From positions 78,466 to 142,465 of the forward strand of contig NZ_VIRM01000016.1 in assembly GCF_006874475.1 (NCBI RefSeq): a DNA stretch of 64,000 nt, in the 5' to 3' direction. The number at the start of each line of letters is the position of its first letter. The stretch's first letter is position 1. The stretch is from Microbispora hainanensis. Lineage in GTDB: Bacteria > Actinomycetota > Actinomycetes > Streptosporangiales > Streptosporangiaceae. Below are positions 34,105 to 41,618 of this stretch, one piece after another. The position numbers and the translations under genes are program-made. A model generated the notes under the pieces. That model had not been told where the DNA came from, did not search any database, and saw nothing but the letters and a program-made list of their open reading frames with translations.

Positions 34105-34556
34105 GACGCGCGAACCGGGCGGCCCTCCGCGGCGGCCTCCGACGAGGCGGGCCCGGCCGACATGAGCTGCCGCGCCTTGCGGAACACCATCCCGCAGACA
34201 CCGAGGACCGCCATGCCGTTGATGGCGTGCAGGCCGAGGATCGCCAGGGAGACCGGCGTCGTGTTGCCGGTGCTGTCCTCGAACAGGCCGCCCAGCGCGA
34301 CGATCAGCGACTGCACGATGACGAGGCCGACGGGCAGGACGGTCAGCCCGATCAGGCGTCCCGGCGCCTTGGCGGCCGCCGCGGCGGCGGTGGCCACCAG
34401 CGACAGCACCGGGATGACCATCATGCCGTTCATGCTGTGCAGGCTGAACGAGGAGTCGTCCTGCGGCTTGTCGAACGCGCCGACGGCCGCGAGGTACATC
34501 TGCAGGACGGCGGCGGCGAGTAGCAGCCCCGCAAATACCGTGTATACCTTTCGCAC
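34101..34556 (-). CDS. DUF6220-like four-helix membrane protein
   Basis: A 151-residue membrane protein, start MRKVYTVFAGLLLAAAVLQ, with four hydrophobic helices. Met and His cluster at HSMNGMMVIPV and HAINGMAVLGV, two similar half-motifs that could hold copper or heme. Translationally coupled to the multicopper oxidase, which supports a joint role in copper handling. DUF6220 is the family I believe it matches; function is not known. Confidence 0.75.
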   Translation of the reverse strand: MRKVYTVFAGLLLAAAVLQMYLAAVGAFDKPQDDSSFSLHSMNGMMVIPVLSLVATAAAAAAKAPGRLIGLTVLPVGLVIVQSLIVALGGLFEDSTGNTTPVSLAILGLHAINGMAVLGVCGMVFRKARQLMSAGPASSEAAAEGRPVRAS

Positions 34557-34806
34557 GCTCTTGCTCCCTTCGGTTGGCGGAATCGCGGGTCACGGAGATC
34601 GTGTCCCACGTGGCCGGCGGTGTCGTCCCTCGTCGAGAGACACGTCGGCTACCGCTGGGGGAGTACGGGGACCCGGACGCCGTCCGCCCTCCGGCGGTGT
34701 CTCGATCGTGCCGCCGGCGGGGCCCGGCGTCGTCGCACGCCGGGAGGCTCCGGGTGCTACCGCTGTCGCATCAGGGGCGTACACCGCTACGACCGGGGGA
34801 GTACGG

Positions 34807-35271
34807 TCACCGTGGCCAGCCGGCGATGATGGCCGGGGTGATGGCGTCGGTGTAGCAGTTCAGGGTCGTACGGCGCGGCCGGTCGTACACGCAGACCTTG
34901 ACGTCCACCCGCGTGATCCGGCCGTCCGACGACAGCCGGATCGGCTTCCTGGGGGCGCAGGTCGCCTTCGGCAGGGCCCACCCGGTGCCGCCGCCCGCGT
35001 AGTGGAAACGGGCCCGTACGTAGGCGCAGTGGCCGCCGTGGGCGTCGCGGTCGTACAGCGCGCCGGAGACGACGAACGTCTCCGCGGTGAAGCGGGTGAG
35101 CCACACATCGGCCTTGGCGTATCCGTGGTGCCCGCTCCGGGACTGCACCGGTCCCCAGTGGATCGGCGGCGCCGCAGGCCGCGCCGAGGCGGCGGCGTGG
35201 GCCGAAGCGGCCGGCGGAATTCCGGCGATCACGAATGCCAGCAGGCCGCCGATGGCGAGGTTCTTTCGCAT
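34807..35271 (-). CDS. secreted protein of unknown function
   Basis: A 154-residue exported protein from ATG 35271. Signal peptide MRKNLAIGGLLAFVIAGIPP ending near ASAHAAASA. The mature part has three Cys and a beta-rich pattern (HCAYVRARFHYAGGG, VDVKVCVYDRP, LNCYTDAI). I recognise no family. It stands alone on the minus strand between DUF6220 and a repeat array. Confidence 0.65.
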   Translation of the reverse strand: MRKNLAIGGLLAFVIAGIPPAASAHAAASARPAAPPIHWGPVQSRSGHHGYAKADVWLTRFTAETFVVSGALYDRDAHGGHCAYVRARFHYAGGGTGWALPKATCAPRKPIRLSSDGRITRVDVKVCVYDRPRRTTLNCYTDAITPAIIAGWPR

Positions 35272-35313
35272 GCCGCCGACCGTAGGCAGGGCGACTTGGA
35301 GGGGTCTTGTATC

Positions 35314-35413
35314 CCGCTGGTCGTCAGGGCGCCCCGCTGGTTGTCGGGGCGTTCCGCCGGTCGTCAGGGCGCCCCGCTGATTGTCGGGGCGTTCCGCTGG
35401 TCGGTCAGGGTGT
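35314..35413. repeat. five 20-bp tandem repeats into the GT9 stop
   Basis: Units start at 35314, 35334, 35354, 35374 and 35394, with core CCGCTGGTCGTCAGGGCG. Odd and even copies differ consistently (ending CC or TT), giving a 40-bp higher-order period. The fifth, diverged unit holds the stop of the GT9 gene (35405-35407). Confidence 0.85.
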
Positions 35414-36466
35414 CCGGCTCGGGTCGCGAAGCAGGTCCTCCGCCTGCTCGACCACGTCGTCGATCGGGACGTCGGCCACCCACGACTCGTCGTGCGGGCA
35501 CCGCTGCGCCCGCGGATCGTGACCGCTGACTCCGCACACCGGGCACCGCACGGTCCAGGAGACCAGCGGCCGGTGGAGAGCCCGGCCGAAGGGCCCGGCG
35601 TTGATGAGATTGCCGCACCAGAAGATGCCGACGGTGGGCGTCCCGACCGCCGCGGCGAGGTGGCGGGGGCCGGTGTCGTTGGAGACGACCAGGTCACACC
35701 GTTCGTACAGGGCGGCGAGGCCGCCGATGCCGAGCGTGCCGACCGCCGTGACCGCCGGCCGCCGCATCGCCGCCGCGACCTCCTCGACCACATCCCGCTC
35801 GCTCTCGACGCCGGTGATCACGACCGGACGGCCGAGCCGGTCGGCCGCCTCCGCGAAGGCGCGGGCCGGCCAGCGCCGCCGGGGGTCGCCCGCCCCCGGA
35901 TGCAGCGCGACCAGGCCGGGCGGCGGCTCGCCGTACACCCGGGCCAGCTCGGCGCGGTCGGCGCCCGTCACGGCGATGATCGGCTCGTACGCCTCGGCCG
36001 TCCCGCCGACCAGTGCGGTCACCTCCAGGTAGCGCAAAGTCTCGTGCTGGTAGTAGACGTACGGCACCCACCGGTCGAGCCGTTCGGCGTCCGGCGTGCA
36101 GAGACCGGCCGTGACCCGGGCGCCGATCGCCTTGACGAAGGGGTTGGAGTAGCGCCCGCCGCCGTGGATCTGCACGGCGAGGTCGAACCGGTGCTCGCGC
36201 AGCTCCTCGAACACGCTCTCCGGAGCCTGGTGGCCGCCGTTCGGCGTCGACACCCCGGAAATCGGCGGCAGGGCGATGACGTCGTCCACCGGCCCCGGCC
36301 TGCCGTCCAGGAACCGGGCGTGCCAGGGGGTGCCGAGGAGGGTCAGCCGGGCGCCCGGATAGGTCCGGCGGAGCGACTCCAGGGCGGGCATCGCGAGCAC
36401 CAGGTCGCCCAGGGCGTTGGCCCGCAGCACCGCGAGGCGGCGCACGCCCTCGATCAGCGCGCCCAT
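35405..36466 (-). CDS. glycosyltransferase family 9 protein
   Basis: A 353-residue heptosyltransferase-like enzyme (GT9): RRLAVLRANALGDLVLAMPALESLRRTYP at the N-terminus and, in the C-terminal domain, LVVSNDTGPRHLAAAVGTPTVGIFW, the NDP-sugar site with Asp and the DTGxxH motif. A CPVCGVSGHDPRAQRCPHD segment near the end has Cys positions typical of this actinobacterial subgroup. ATG 36466 overlaps the GT2 gene by 13 bases, so the two are co-translated. They probably build a cell-surface or metabolite glycan. Confidence 0.88.
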   Translation of the reverse strand: MGALIEGVRRLAVLRANALGDLVLAMPALESLRRTYPGARLTLLGTPWHARFLDGRPGPVDDVIALPPISGVSTPNGGHQAPESVFEELREHRFDLAVQIHGGGRYSNPFVKAIGARVTAGLCTPDAERLDRWVPYVYYQHETLRYLEVTALVGGTAEAYEPIIAVTGADRAELARVYGEPPPGLVALHPGAGDPRRRWPARAFAEAADRLGRPVVITGVESERDVVEEVAAAMRRPAVTAVGTLGIGGLAALYERCDLVVSNDTGPRHLAAAVGTPTVGIFWCGNLINAGPFGRALHRPLVSWTVRCPVCGVSGHDPRAQRCPHDESWVADVPIDDVVEQAEDLLRDPSRTP

Positions 36467-37287
36467 GCCGTCTCGAACACGTAGTCGTAGCACTCGGCGC
36501 TGCGGTCGGTGAGCGTCGTGGGCAGCTCCAGGTGGTAGGCGCGGCTCGGCAGCAGGCCCGCGCCGCCGTGCCTCTCCATGACCCGCAGCTGCGCCGCGAC
36601 GTCCTCACCCGCGTGCCGGGGCGGCACCGACCGCCAGAAGTCGAAGCCGCCGCACTCCAGCAGCCGTTCCCGGTCGTACAGCACGCAGCCGCCGATCCAG
36701 GCCACCTTGTACGCCCGCCACTCCCGGGGACCCGGCGAGCCGAGGTGCTCGCGGGCGAGATGCAGCGGGTTGGCGGCGTTGTGCAGGGTGTGGCGCCGCC
36801 AGGCCGGCGACTCCCGGCGCACCCGTTCGGGCCGCACGCCGTCCGTCCACTCCTCGTACGGCGCGAGCTCGTCGGGGCGCACGTCGTCTCGATAGGACAG
36901 GCCGTGCAGGGCGTAGCCGACGAAGCCGCAGCGCAGCTCGCTCATCGCGGACAGCAGGACCTCGATCGCCTCCGGCTCCAGCCAGACGTCGTCGTCGATA
37001 TAGAGCGCCAGCCGCCGTCCGGCCCGGCCGAGCAGGAACGCGCGCTGCTCGGCCATGCCCCGCGGGGGCAGGTGACGGTGGACGGCAGTGGGCCTGCCGA
37101 GGTGGTCGAGGATCCGCAGCTGCGCCGCCACCAGCGGGTCACCGGCGATCGGCTCGTGCGACTGGTCCGAGACCACGACGTGGAAGCCTGGCACGGTCTG
37201 CGCCGCGAGGCCCGCCAACGTGACGGCCAGCGCGCCCGGGCGGTCCTTGGTGGGCACGAGAACATCCAGGTCGGACGGGGCCAACAT
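36454..37287 (-). CDS. glycosyltransferase family 2 protein
   Basis: A 277-residue GT-A fold enzyme from ATG 37287: LDVLVPTKDRPGALAVTLAGLAAQTVPGF, then the metal-binding LALYIDDDVWLEPEAI (DDD variant of DxD) and IGGCVLYDRERLLECGGFDFW before the acceptor site. First gene of a two-gene unit with the GT9 gene. Sugar and acceptor are unknown. Confidence 0.88.
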   Translation of the reverse strand: MLAPSDLDVLVPTKDRPGALAVTLAGLAAQTVPGFHVVVSDQSHEPIAGDPLVAAQLRILDHLGRPTAVHRHLPPRGMAEQRAFLLGRAGRRLALYIDDDVWLEPEAIEVLLSAMSELRCGFVGYALHGLSYRDDVRPDELAPYEEWTDGVRPERVRRESPAWRRHTLHNAANPLHLAREHLGSPGPREWRAYKVAWIGGCVLYDRERLLECGGFDFWRSVPPRHAGEDVAAQLRVMERHGGAGLLPSRAYHLELPTTLTDRSAECYDYVFETAWAR

Positions 37288-37300
37288 GCGCGCCTGATAC

Positions 37301-37402
37301 CCGTGAGGTCGTACGGCAAACGGAGCCGACGGACGACCCCCGGCACGCCCGGCCGCGGCGGATCGTCTCGCGGCTCCGTGAGGCCACACGGCAGGCGGAG
37401 CC
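37301..37402. repeat. pair of 27-bp imperfect direct repeats
   Basis: Copies at 37301-37327 and 37376-37402 match at 22 of 27 bases. They flank 48 bases of GC-rich sequence between the GT2 start and the end of the MFS remnant. They may mark a past recombination. Confidence 0.6.
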
Positions 37403-37561
37403 TCAGCCGCGCACGCCCGCCGTGTCCCTCTCCTCAGCCCGCGCATCTGTGGCCGTGCCCGGCCGAAGCAGGATCAGCGTGAGCACGCATCCCACTGCGG
37501 ACAGGAGCATGGAGCCCCGAACCGATGCGCCGCGCGGTGTTGACGATCCCGGCGGCGGGGG
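37403..37561 (-). pseudogene. C-terminal fragment of an MFS transporter, frameshifted
   Basis: On the minus strand the bases just after the CDF stop read AAGIVNTARRIGSGL. After a frame change they read MLLSAVGCVLTLILLRPGTA and end at a TGA (37403-37405). Together this is the end of a DHA2-type MFS transporter (last loop and last membrane helix). Nothing of the first 400 or so residues remains, and the fragment abuts the CDF gene directly. It is a deletion scar. Confidence 0.65.
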
Positions 37562-38725
37562 TCAGGAGAGGCGTCTGGCGCTGGGAAATCTGATGTAGCG
37601 GCGGGCGGCACAGCCCTGCGAGGGGCGGTCGTCCCCGGCCGCCGTCTGCCCGTTGACGTGCGCGGGGCCGTGCGCGTCCGCGCAGTGGGGCTCGGCGGCC
37701 CCGGCCGCCGTCTCGCCGATCGCGAGAAGCTCGGGCGGGGCGTGGTCGACCTGCAGCGTGGTGTGGGCGATGCCGTACTCGTCGTGGACCATCCGCTGCG
37801 CGGCCTGCCGTACGGCGTGGCAGTCGGCGCCCGGGGCGACCAGGATGTGCGCCGACATGGCGGGGTAGCCGCTGGTGACCTCCCAGATGTGCAGGTCGTG
37901 CACCTCCACCACGTGTTCCAGGGCGGCCGCCTTGCGGCCGATCTCCGCGGGGTTCATCCCGGCGGGGGCGGCCTCCATGAAGACCCGGCCGGACTCGCGC
38001 ACCAGGTCCCACCCGGCCTTCAGCATCAGCGCGGCCACGACGAGCGCGGCCAGGGCGTCGGCCCGCCCCCAGCCGGTCAGCCAGATCACCGCGCCGGCGA
38101 CGGTGGTGGCGATGAAGGCGAACAGGTCGTTGAGGATGTGCTGGAAGGCGCCCTCGACGTTCAGGCTGCTGCGGTTGGCCCTGCTCAGCAGCCAGGTCGC
38201 GGCCAGGTTCACCGCGATTCCGGCGATTCCGGTGACGACGACATAGGCGCCGTGGACCTCGGGCGGCTCGATCAGCCTGCGTACGGCCTCGTATACGAAG
38301 TAGACGCTGAGCAGCAGCAGCGTGATGCCGTTGATCTGGGCGCTGATGATCTCGGCGCGTTTCAGGCCGTAGGTGAAGCCGCCCTGCGGCGGGCGGGCGG
38401 CGATCCGCATCGCGATGATCGCGAAGGCGATCGCGATGGCGTCGGTGAGCATGTGCCCCGCGTCGGACACCAGGGCGAGGGAATGCGCGATGACGCCGAT
38501 GACGACCTCGACCGCCATGAAGCCGAGGATGAGCGCCAGCGCGCCGGTCAGCAGGCGCCGGTCGGCCTCGGCGCTGACCGCGTGTCCGTGCCCGTGCCCG
38601 TGTCCGCGCCCATGCGCATGTCCGCGGCCGGGCGCATGCTCGCGACCGCGACCGTGCGCGTGGTCATGGTCGCGGTCGTCACCCGTCCTGGTGAGGTGCC
38701 CGTGCTCCCTGCCGGCTTCACCCAT
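37562..38725 (-). CDS. cation diffusion facilitator (Zn/Cd/Co efflux)
   Basis: A 387-residue CDF transporter. The N-terminus is a His/Asp/Gly-rich metal-binding tail (repeats of GRGHGHGHGH type). Six membrane helices follow, with the zinc site HSLALVSDAGHMLTD (HxxxD..) in helix 2 and FQHILNDLFAF (HxxxD) in helix 5. Then comes a cytoplasmic domain with HDLHIWEVTSGYPAMSAHI. The C-terminal 50 residues are unusual and run up to the MFS fragment, so the tail may be altered. ATG 38725 overlaps arsR by eight bases, giving a metal-inducible operon. Confidence 0.92.
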   Translation of the reverse strand: MGEAGREHGHLTRTGDDRDHDHAHGRGREHAPGRGHAHGRGHGHGHGHAVSAEADRRLLTGALALILGFMAVEVVIGVIAHSLALVSDAGHMLTDAIAIAFAIIAMRIAARPPQGGFTYGLKRAEIISAQINGITLLLLSVYFVYEAVRRLIEPPEVHGAYVVVTGIAGIAVNLAATWLLSRANRSSLNVEGAFQHILNDLFAFIATTVAGAVIWLTGWGRADALAALVVAALMLKAGWDLVRESGRVFMEAAPAGMNPAEIGRKAAALEHVVEVHDLHIWEVTSGYPAMSAHILVAPGADCHAVRQAAQRMVHDEYGIAHTTLQVDHAPPELLAIGETAAGAAEPHCADAHGPAHVNGQTAAGDDRPSQGCAARRYIRFPSARRLS

Positions 38726-39125
38726 CGTCCTGGTCCTTCTCCTCATGTCCGATGTGAGTGATCGCCAGGTCGAACAGCAGTCGCACGTGCGAGTCCGCGA
38801 GGCGGTAGTAGGCCATCCTTCCCGCGCGCCGCACCTTCACCACGTTGTGGACGCGGAGCAGGCGCAGGGCGTGCGACGCTGCCGACATGCTGTGGCCGGT
38901 CGCCGCGGCGAGATCGCACACGCACATCTCGCCACCCTCGAGCAGCGCCGCGATCAGCCGCAGCCGCCCGGGATCGGCGAGGAGGCCGAAGACCTGTGCC
39001 AGGTCCTCCACCGTCCCCTGGGACGGCACGGTCCTCCTGACCGTCTCCACCCGGTGGGCGTCCACCACCGGCAGCGCGCAGGAGTCGGCCGTCGCGAGAT
39101 CCACAACATTTGAACGATCGTTCAC
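38718..39125 (-). CDS. ArsR/SmtB-family metal-responsive repressor
   Basis: A 135-residue winged-helix repressor: VFGLLADPGRLRLIAALLEGGEMCVCDLAAATGHSMSAASHALRLLR, with the ELCVCDL-type Cys pair on helix 3, YYRL in the wing, and a C-terminal helix with His/Glu ligands (HIGHEEKDQDD). GTG 39125 is chosen as the start: an in-frame ATG at 39155 lies between the -35 and -10 boxes, while the GTG is seven bases after the -10 box and would begin a leaderless mRNA. The operator TGAACGATCGTTCA covers the first codons. Confidence 0.85.
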   Translation of the reverse strand: MNDRSNVVDLATADSCALPVVDAHRVETVRRTVPSQGTVEDLAQVFGLLADPGRLRLIAALLEGGEMCVCDLAAATGHSMSAASHALRLLRVHNVVKVRRAGRMAYYRLADSHVRLLFDLAITHIGHEEKDQDDG

Positions 39126-39160
39126 GTGTTTGAGTGTAGGTCGCGGACCTGTCATGTCAA
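39111..39160 (-). promoter_or_regulatory. promoter and operator of the arsR-cdf operon
   Basis: Reading the minus strand: TTGACA (39160-39155), a 16-base spacer, TACACT (39138-39133), seven bases, then GTG at 39125. The perfect 14-bp palindrome TGAACGATCGTTCA (39111-39124) starts right there. It has the TGAA-n-TTCA pattern of SmtB/ArsR sites. Confidence 0.75.
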
Positions 39161-39206
39161 CGCGTTCCCGGTCGTTCTTCGCCGGAACCCGCCACAGAGC
39201 CTCGCA

Positions 39207-39267
39207 GCTCTACGGTTCAGGGGCTCTACGGTTCAGGGGTTCAGGGGTTCAGGGGCTCAGGGGCTCA
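39207..39267. repeat. 9- and 17-bp tandem repeats at the kinase stop
   Basis: GCTCTACGGTTCAGGG occurs twice in tandem, then GTTCAGGG/GCTCAGGG units repeat about four times, ending in the kinase stop (TCA 39265-39267). Each unit contains TCA, a minus-strand TGA. Confidence 0.75.
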
Positions 39268-40290
39268 CTGCGCGAGCGGCAGCCGCAGCACGAAGCGCGC
39301 CCCCTCGGCGCTGTCTTCGATGGTCAGCCGGCCGCCGTGGTTCTGGGCGACCTGCCGGGCGATGGCCAGCCCGAGCCCGGCTCCTCCCGCGTCCCTGCTG
39401 CGGGCCGAGTCGAGCCGCGTGAACCGCTGAAAGACCTTCTCCCGCTGCTCGCGGGGGATTCCGGGGCCGTCGTCGGTCACTTCGAGCACGGCCGTTCCGC
39501 CCGGTGATCCGCCCGGTGATCCGCCCGATGATCCGCCCGATGATCCGTCCGGTGACCCGCCGGGTTCGCGCGGTTCTCGTGGTTCGCGCCGCACGGTGAC
39601 CGTGACCGTGCTGGCGGCGTGCCGCTGCGCGTTGCGGATGAGGTTGCTGATGAGGCTGCCGAGCGAGTGGGGGTCTCCCAGCACGACGACGTCCGGGCCG
39701 AGCAGGGGGACCATCCGCTTGGTGATCGGCAGCATCTGCAGCTCGCCTTCGGCCAGCTTGCCGAGATCCACCCGCTGCCGCCGGATGGGCAACGCGTCGC
39801 TCTCCAGCTGCGAGAGCGCCAGCAGGTCGGTCGCGATCCGCTGCAGCCGGTCGAGGCTCGGCAGCAGCGCCCTGGCCAGGGTGACCACATCGGTCTCCTG
39901 CGGCGCCTGGAGCGCGTCCTCGATCTGCGTGCGCATGGCGGTCATCGGCGTGCGCAGCTCATGGGAGGCGTCGGAGCTGAAACGGCGCTGCCGTTCCAGC
40001 GCCTCCTCCAGCTGCCCGAGCGTACGGTTCACACCGGGGGCAAGGCCGTCGACCTCGCCGGGCGGCGGGGCCGGCCGCTGCGAGCCGGCCGCCTCCATCT
40101 CCCCGCCCTCCTCTGGCTCGCCCTCCTTCGGCTCGGCCTCCTTCGGCTCGGCCGGGGGCGCCGACGGCGACAGGACCATTCGGCGGGTCAGACGGAAACC
40201 GAGATACGCGACCGCCGCGGCCAGCAGAAGCACCCCGCAGATCAGCACCAGGAGCACCACCGGGTGCCCGAACGCCGGGAGCGCCGGCAC
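39265..40290 (-). CDS. sensor histidine kinase, probably missing its sensor domain
   Basis: The catalytic part is complete: H box RRFSSDASHELRTPMTAMR, N box LISNLIRNAQRHA, G1 VTDDGPGIP and G2 GGAGLGLAIARQVA. A Gly/Ser repeat linker sits between the N box and G1. Before the kinase core there is only one membrane helix (HPVVLLVLICGVLLLAAAVAYL). The reading frame stays open to 40659 but is Arg/Cys/Pro-rich and repeat-derived beyond 40290, unlike a sensor domain. I place the start at GTG 40290 with low certainty. No response regulator is adjacent. Either truncated or frameshifted at its 5' end. Confidence 0.7.
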   Translation of the reverse strand: MPALPAFGHPVVLLVLICGVLLLAAAVAYLGFRLTRRMVLSPSAPPAEPKEAEPKEGEPEEGGEMEAAGSQRPAPPPGEVDGLAPGVNRTLGQLEEALERQRRFSSDASHELRTPMTAMRTQIEDALQAPQETDVVTLARALLPSLDRLQRIATDLLALSQLESDALPIRRQRVDLGKLAEGELQMLPITKRMVPLLGPDVVVLGDPHSLGSLISNLIRNAQRHAASTVTVTVRREPREPREPGGSPDGSSGGSSGGSPGGSPGGTAVLEVTDDGPGIPREQREKVFQRFTRLDSARSRDAGGAGLGLAIARQVAQNHGGRLTIEDSAEGARFVLRLPLAQ

Positions 40291-40713
40291 GAGTTGGAGC
40301 GCACACAGCGTTCGACACAGCGTCTGACGTGGTGGCGGACACGGTGCCCGACACGCTGCCCGACGACACGGTGGCCGACACGGTGCCCGACGACCCAGTG
40401 CCCGGAGCTCGTGCGGGGCCTGGAGCTCGTGCGGGTGCGACTGCGGGTGCGGGGCCGGGCCGGCGGCGGGTGGGTGATCCGCGAACAGCCGGATGCACGT
40501 CGCCGCCAGGCACGGCAGCACGGCGGCGACACCGTGGGCCGGTGCCGGCCGGGCCGTGATCGACGAACGTCGCGGCATGGCGCACATCCCCCTGACCTCA
40601 GTGCACCACGAGGGGAGTGCGGAAAGCCGCTCGGGGGCCCCGCCAAGCTGCCGCGCCATGCTGGGCCGATCGGCCTGCGGTTCCTGACTGTCGCTGTCAT
40701 TGGGCCTTCACTG
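40291..40713. other. repeat-rich gap upstream of the kinase
   Basis: Bases 40320-40410 are imperfect GACACGGTGCCCGAC-type repeats, and 40405-40450 repeat GGAGCTCGTGCGGG. On the minus strand one frame gives a Ser/Thr/Val repeat that could be a decayed extracytoplasmic loop of the kinase. No gene is supported here. Confidence 0.45.
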
Positions 40714-40730
40714 TTAGGAAACTTTCTTTT
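40714..40730. promoter_or_regulatory. AGGAAA/TTTCTT near-palindrome upstream of the LPMO
   Basis: TTAGGAAACTTTCTTTT, 37 bases before the LPMO start. TTAGGAAA-n-TTTCCTAA elements are, from memory, common before secreted polysaccharide enzymes in actinobacteria. This copy is imperfect in the right arm. An AT-rich stretch follows. Confidence 0.4.
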
Positions 40731-40766
40731 ATATTTACGCCACCCCCCCAGCAGTGAGGAGCACAC

Positions 40767-41537
40767 ATGCGAAGGACGCTGACCTTCCTCGCAACGGCGA
40801 CGATCGGCATCGGCGCCACGGTGTTCATCGCCTCACCGGCCCAGGCGCACGGATACATCTCGTCGCCCGCGAGCCGCCAGGCGATGTGCGCCCAGGGCCG
40901 TGTGCCCAATTGCGGCGACATCGTCTACGAGCCCCAGAGCGTGGAAGGACCGAAGGGGCTGCGCAGCTGCAGTGGCGGCAACGCACGCTTCGCCCAGCTC
41001 GACGACGAGAGCAAGCCCTGGCCGGCCACCAGCGTCGGCAACACCGTCACCTTCACGTGGTCGCTGACCGCCCGCCACTCGACCAGCACGTGGGAGTACT
41101 ACATCGGAGGCACCCGGATCGCCGTCTTCGACGATCACGGGGCGCAGCCCCCGGCCACCGTCAGCCACACCGTGAACCTGGGCGGACGGACGGGCCGGCA
41201 GAAGGTGCTGGCGATCTGGAACGTCGCCGACACCGCCAACGCGTTCTACGCCTGCGTCGACCTCCAGGTCGGCGGGGGCGGGACGCCCAGCCCCACGCCC
41301 ACTCCGACGCCCACTCGGACGCGCACTCCGACCCCGTCTCCCACGCCGACGCGCACCCCGACGCCCACGCCGACGCCCACGCCGACCGTTCCCAAGGGCA
41401 CCTGGGCCGCCGGTACGGCGTACAAGGTGGGTGACCAGGTCACCTACGGCGGTGCGACGTACCGGTGCATCCAGGCTCACACGGCGCTCGTGGGCTGGGA
41501 GCCGCCGAACGTCCCCGCGCTGTGGCAGAGGGTCTGA
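40767..41537 (+). CDS. AA10 lytic polysaccharide monooxygenase with CBM5/12
   Basis: A 256-residue secreted LPMO. The signal peptide is cleaved after AQA, leaving His28 as the mature N-terminus, the first ligand of the copper histidine brace. The second is His104 in TARHSTSTWEYYI, a sequence typical of chitin-active AA10 members. Cys pairs at CAQGRVPNCG and LRSCSG fit the fold. A Pro/Thr repeat linker (PTPTPTPTRT) joins a C-terminal CBM5/12 with TWAAGTAYKVGDQVTYGGATYRC. Likely substrate chitin. ATG 40767. Confidence 0.92.
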   Translation: MRRTLTFLATATIGIGATVFIASPAQAHGYISSPASRQAMCAQGRVPNCGDIVYEPQSVEGPKGLRSCSGGNARFAQLDDESKPWPATSVGNTVTFTWSLTARHSTSTWEYYIGGTRIAVFDDHGAQPPATVSHTVNLGGRTGRQKVLAIWNVADTANAFYACVDLQVGGGGTPSPTPTPTPTRTRTPTPSPTPTRTPTPTPTPTPTVPKGTWAAGTAYKVGDQVTYGGATYRCIQAHTALVGWEPPNVPALWQRV

Positions 41538-41618
41538 GACAGCGGAACCGGCCGGGCGGGCCCGCGACGTACGTGACGCGGACCCGTCCCGGCCGGGTCC
41601 GGGACGGGTGGCGGGCGC

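Noticed and set aside
34557..34806. 64-codon minus-strand frame between DUF6220 and the secreted protein
   Set aside because: Pro/Arg-rich, no signal peptide or ribosome site; no support as a gene.
35314..35413. Possible CRISPR or REP array
   Set aside because: Contiguous 20-bp units without spacers or dyad symmetry.
31996..35529. Very long open frame (over 1100 codons) on the plus strand opposite the multicopper oxidase
   Set aside because: Shadow of a high-GC gene: the product is Arg/His/Gly-rich with no domain, while the minus strand has all copper motifs.
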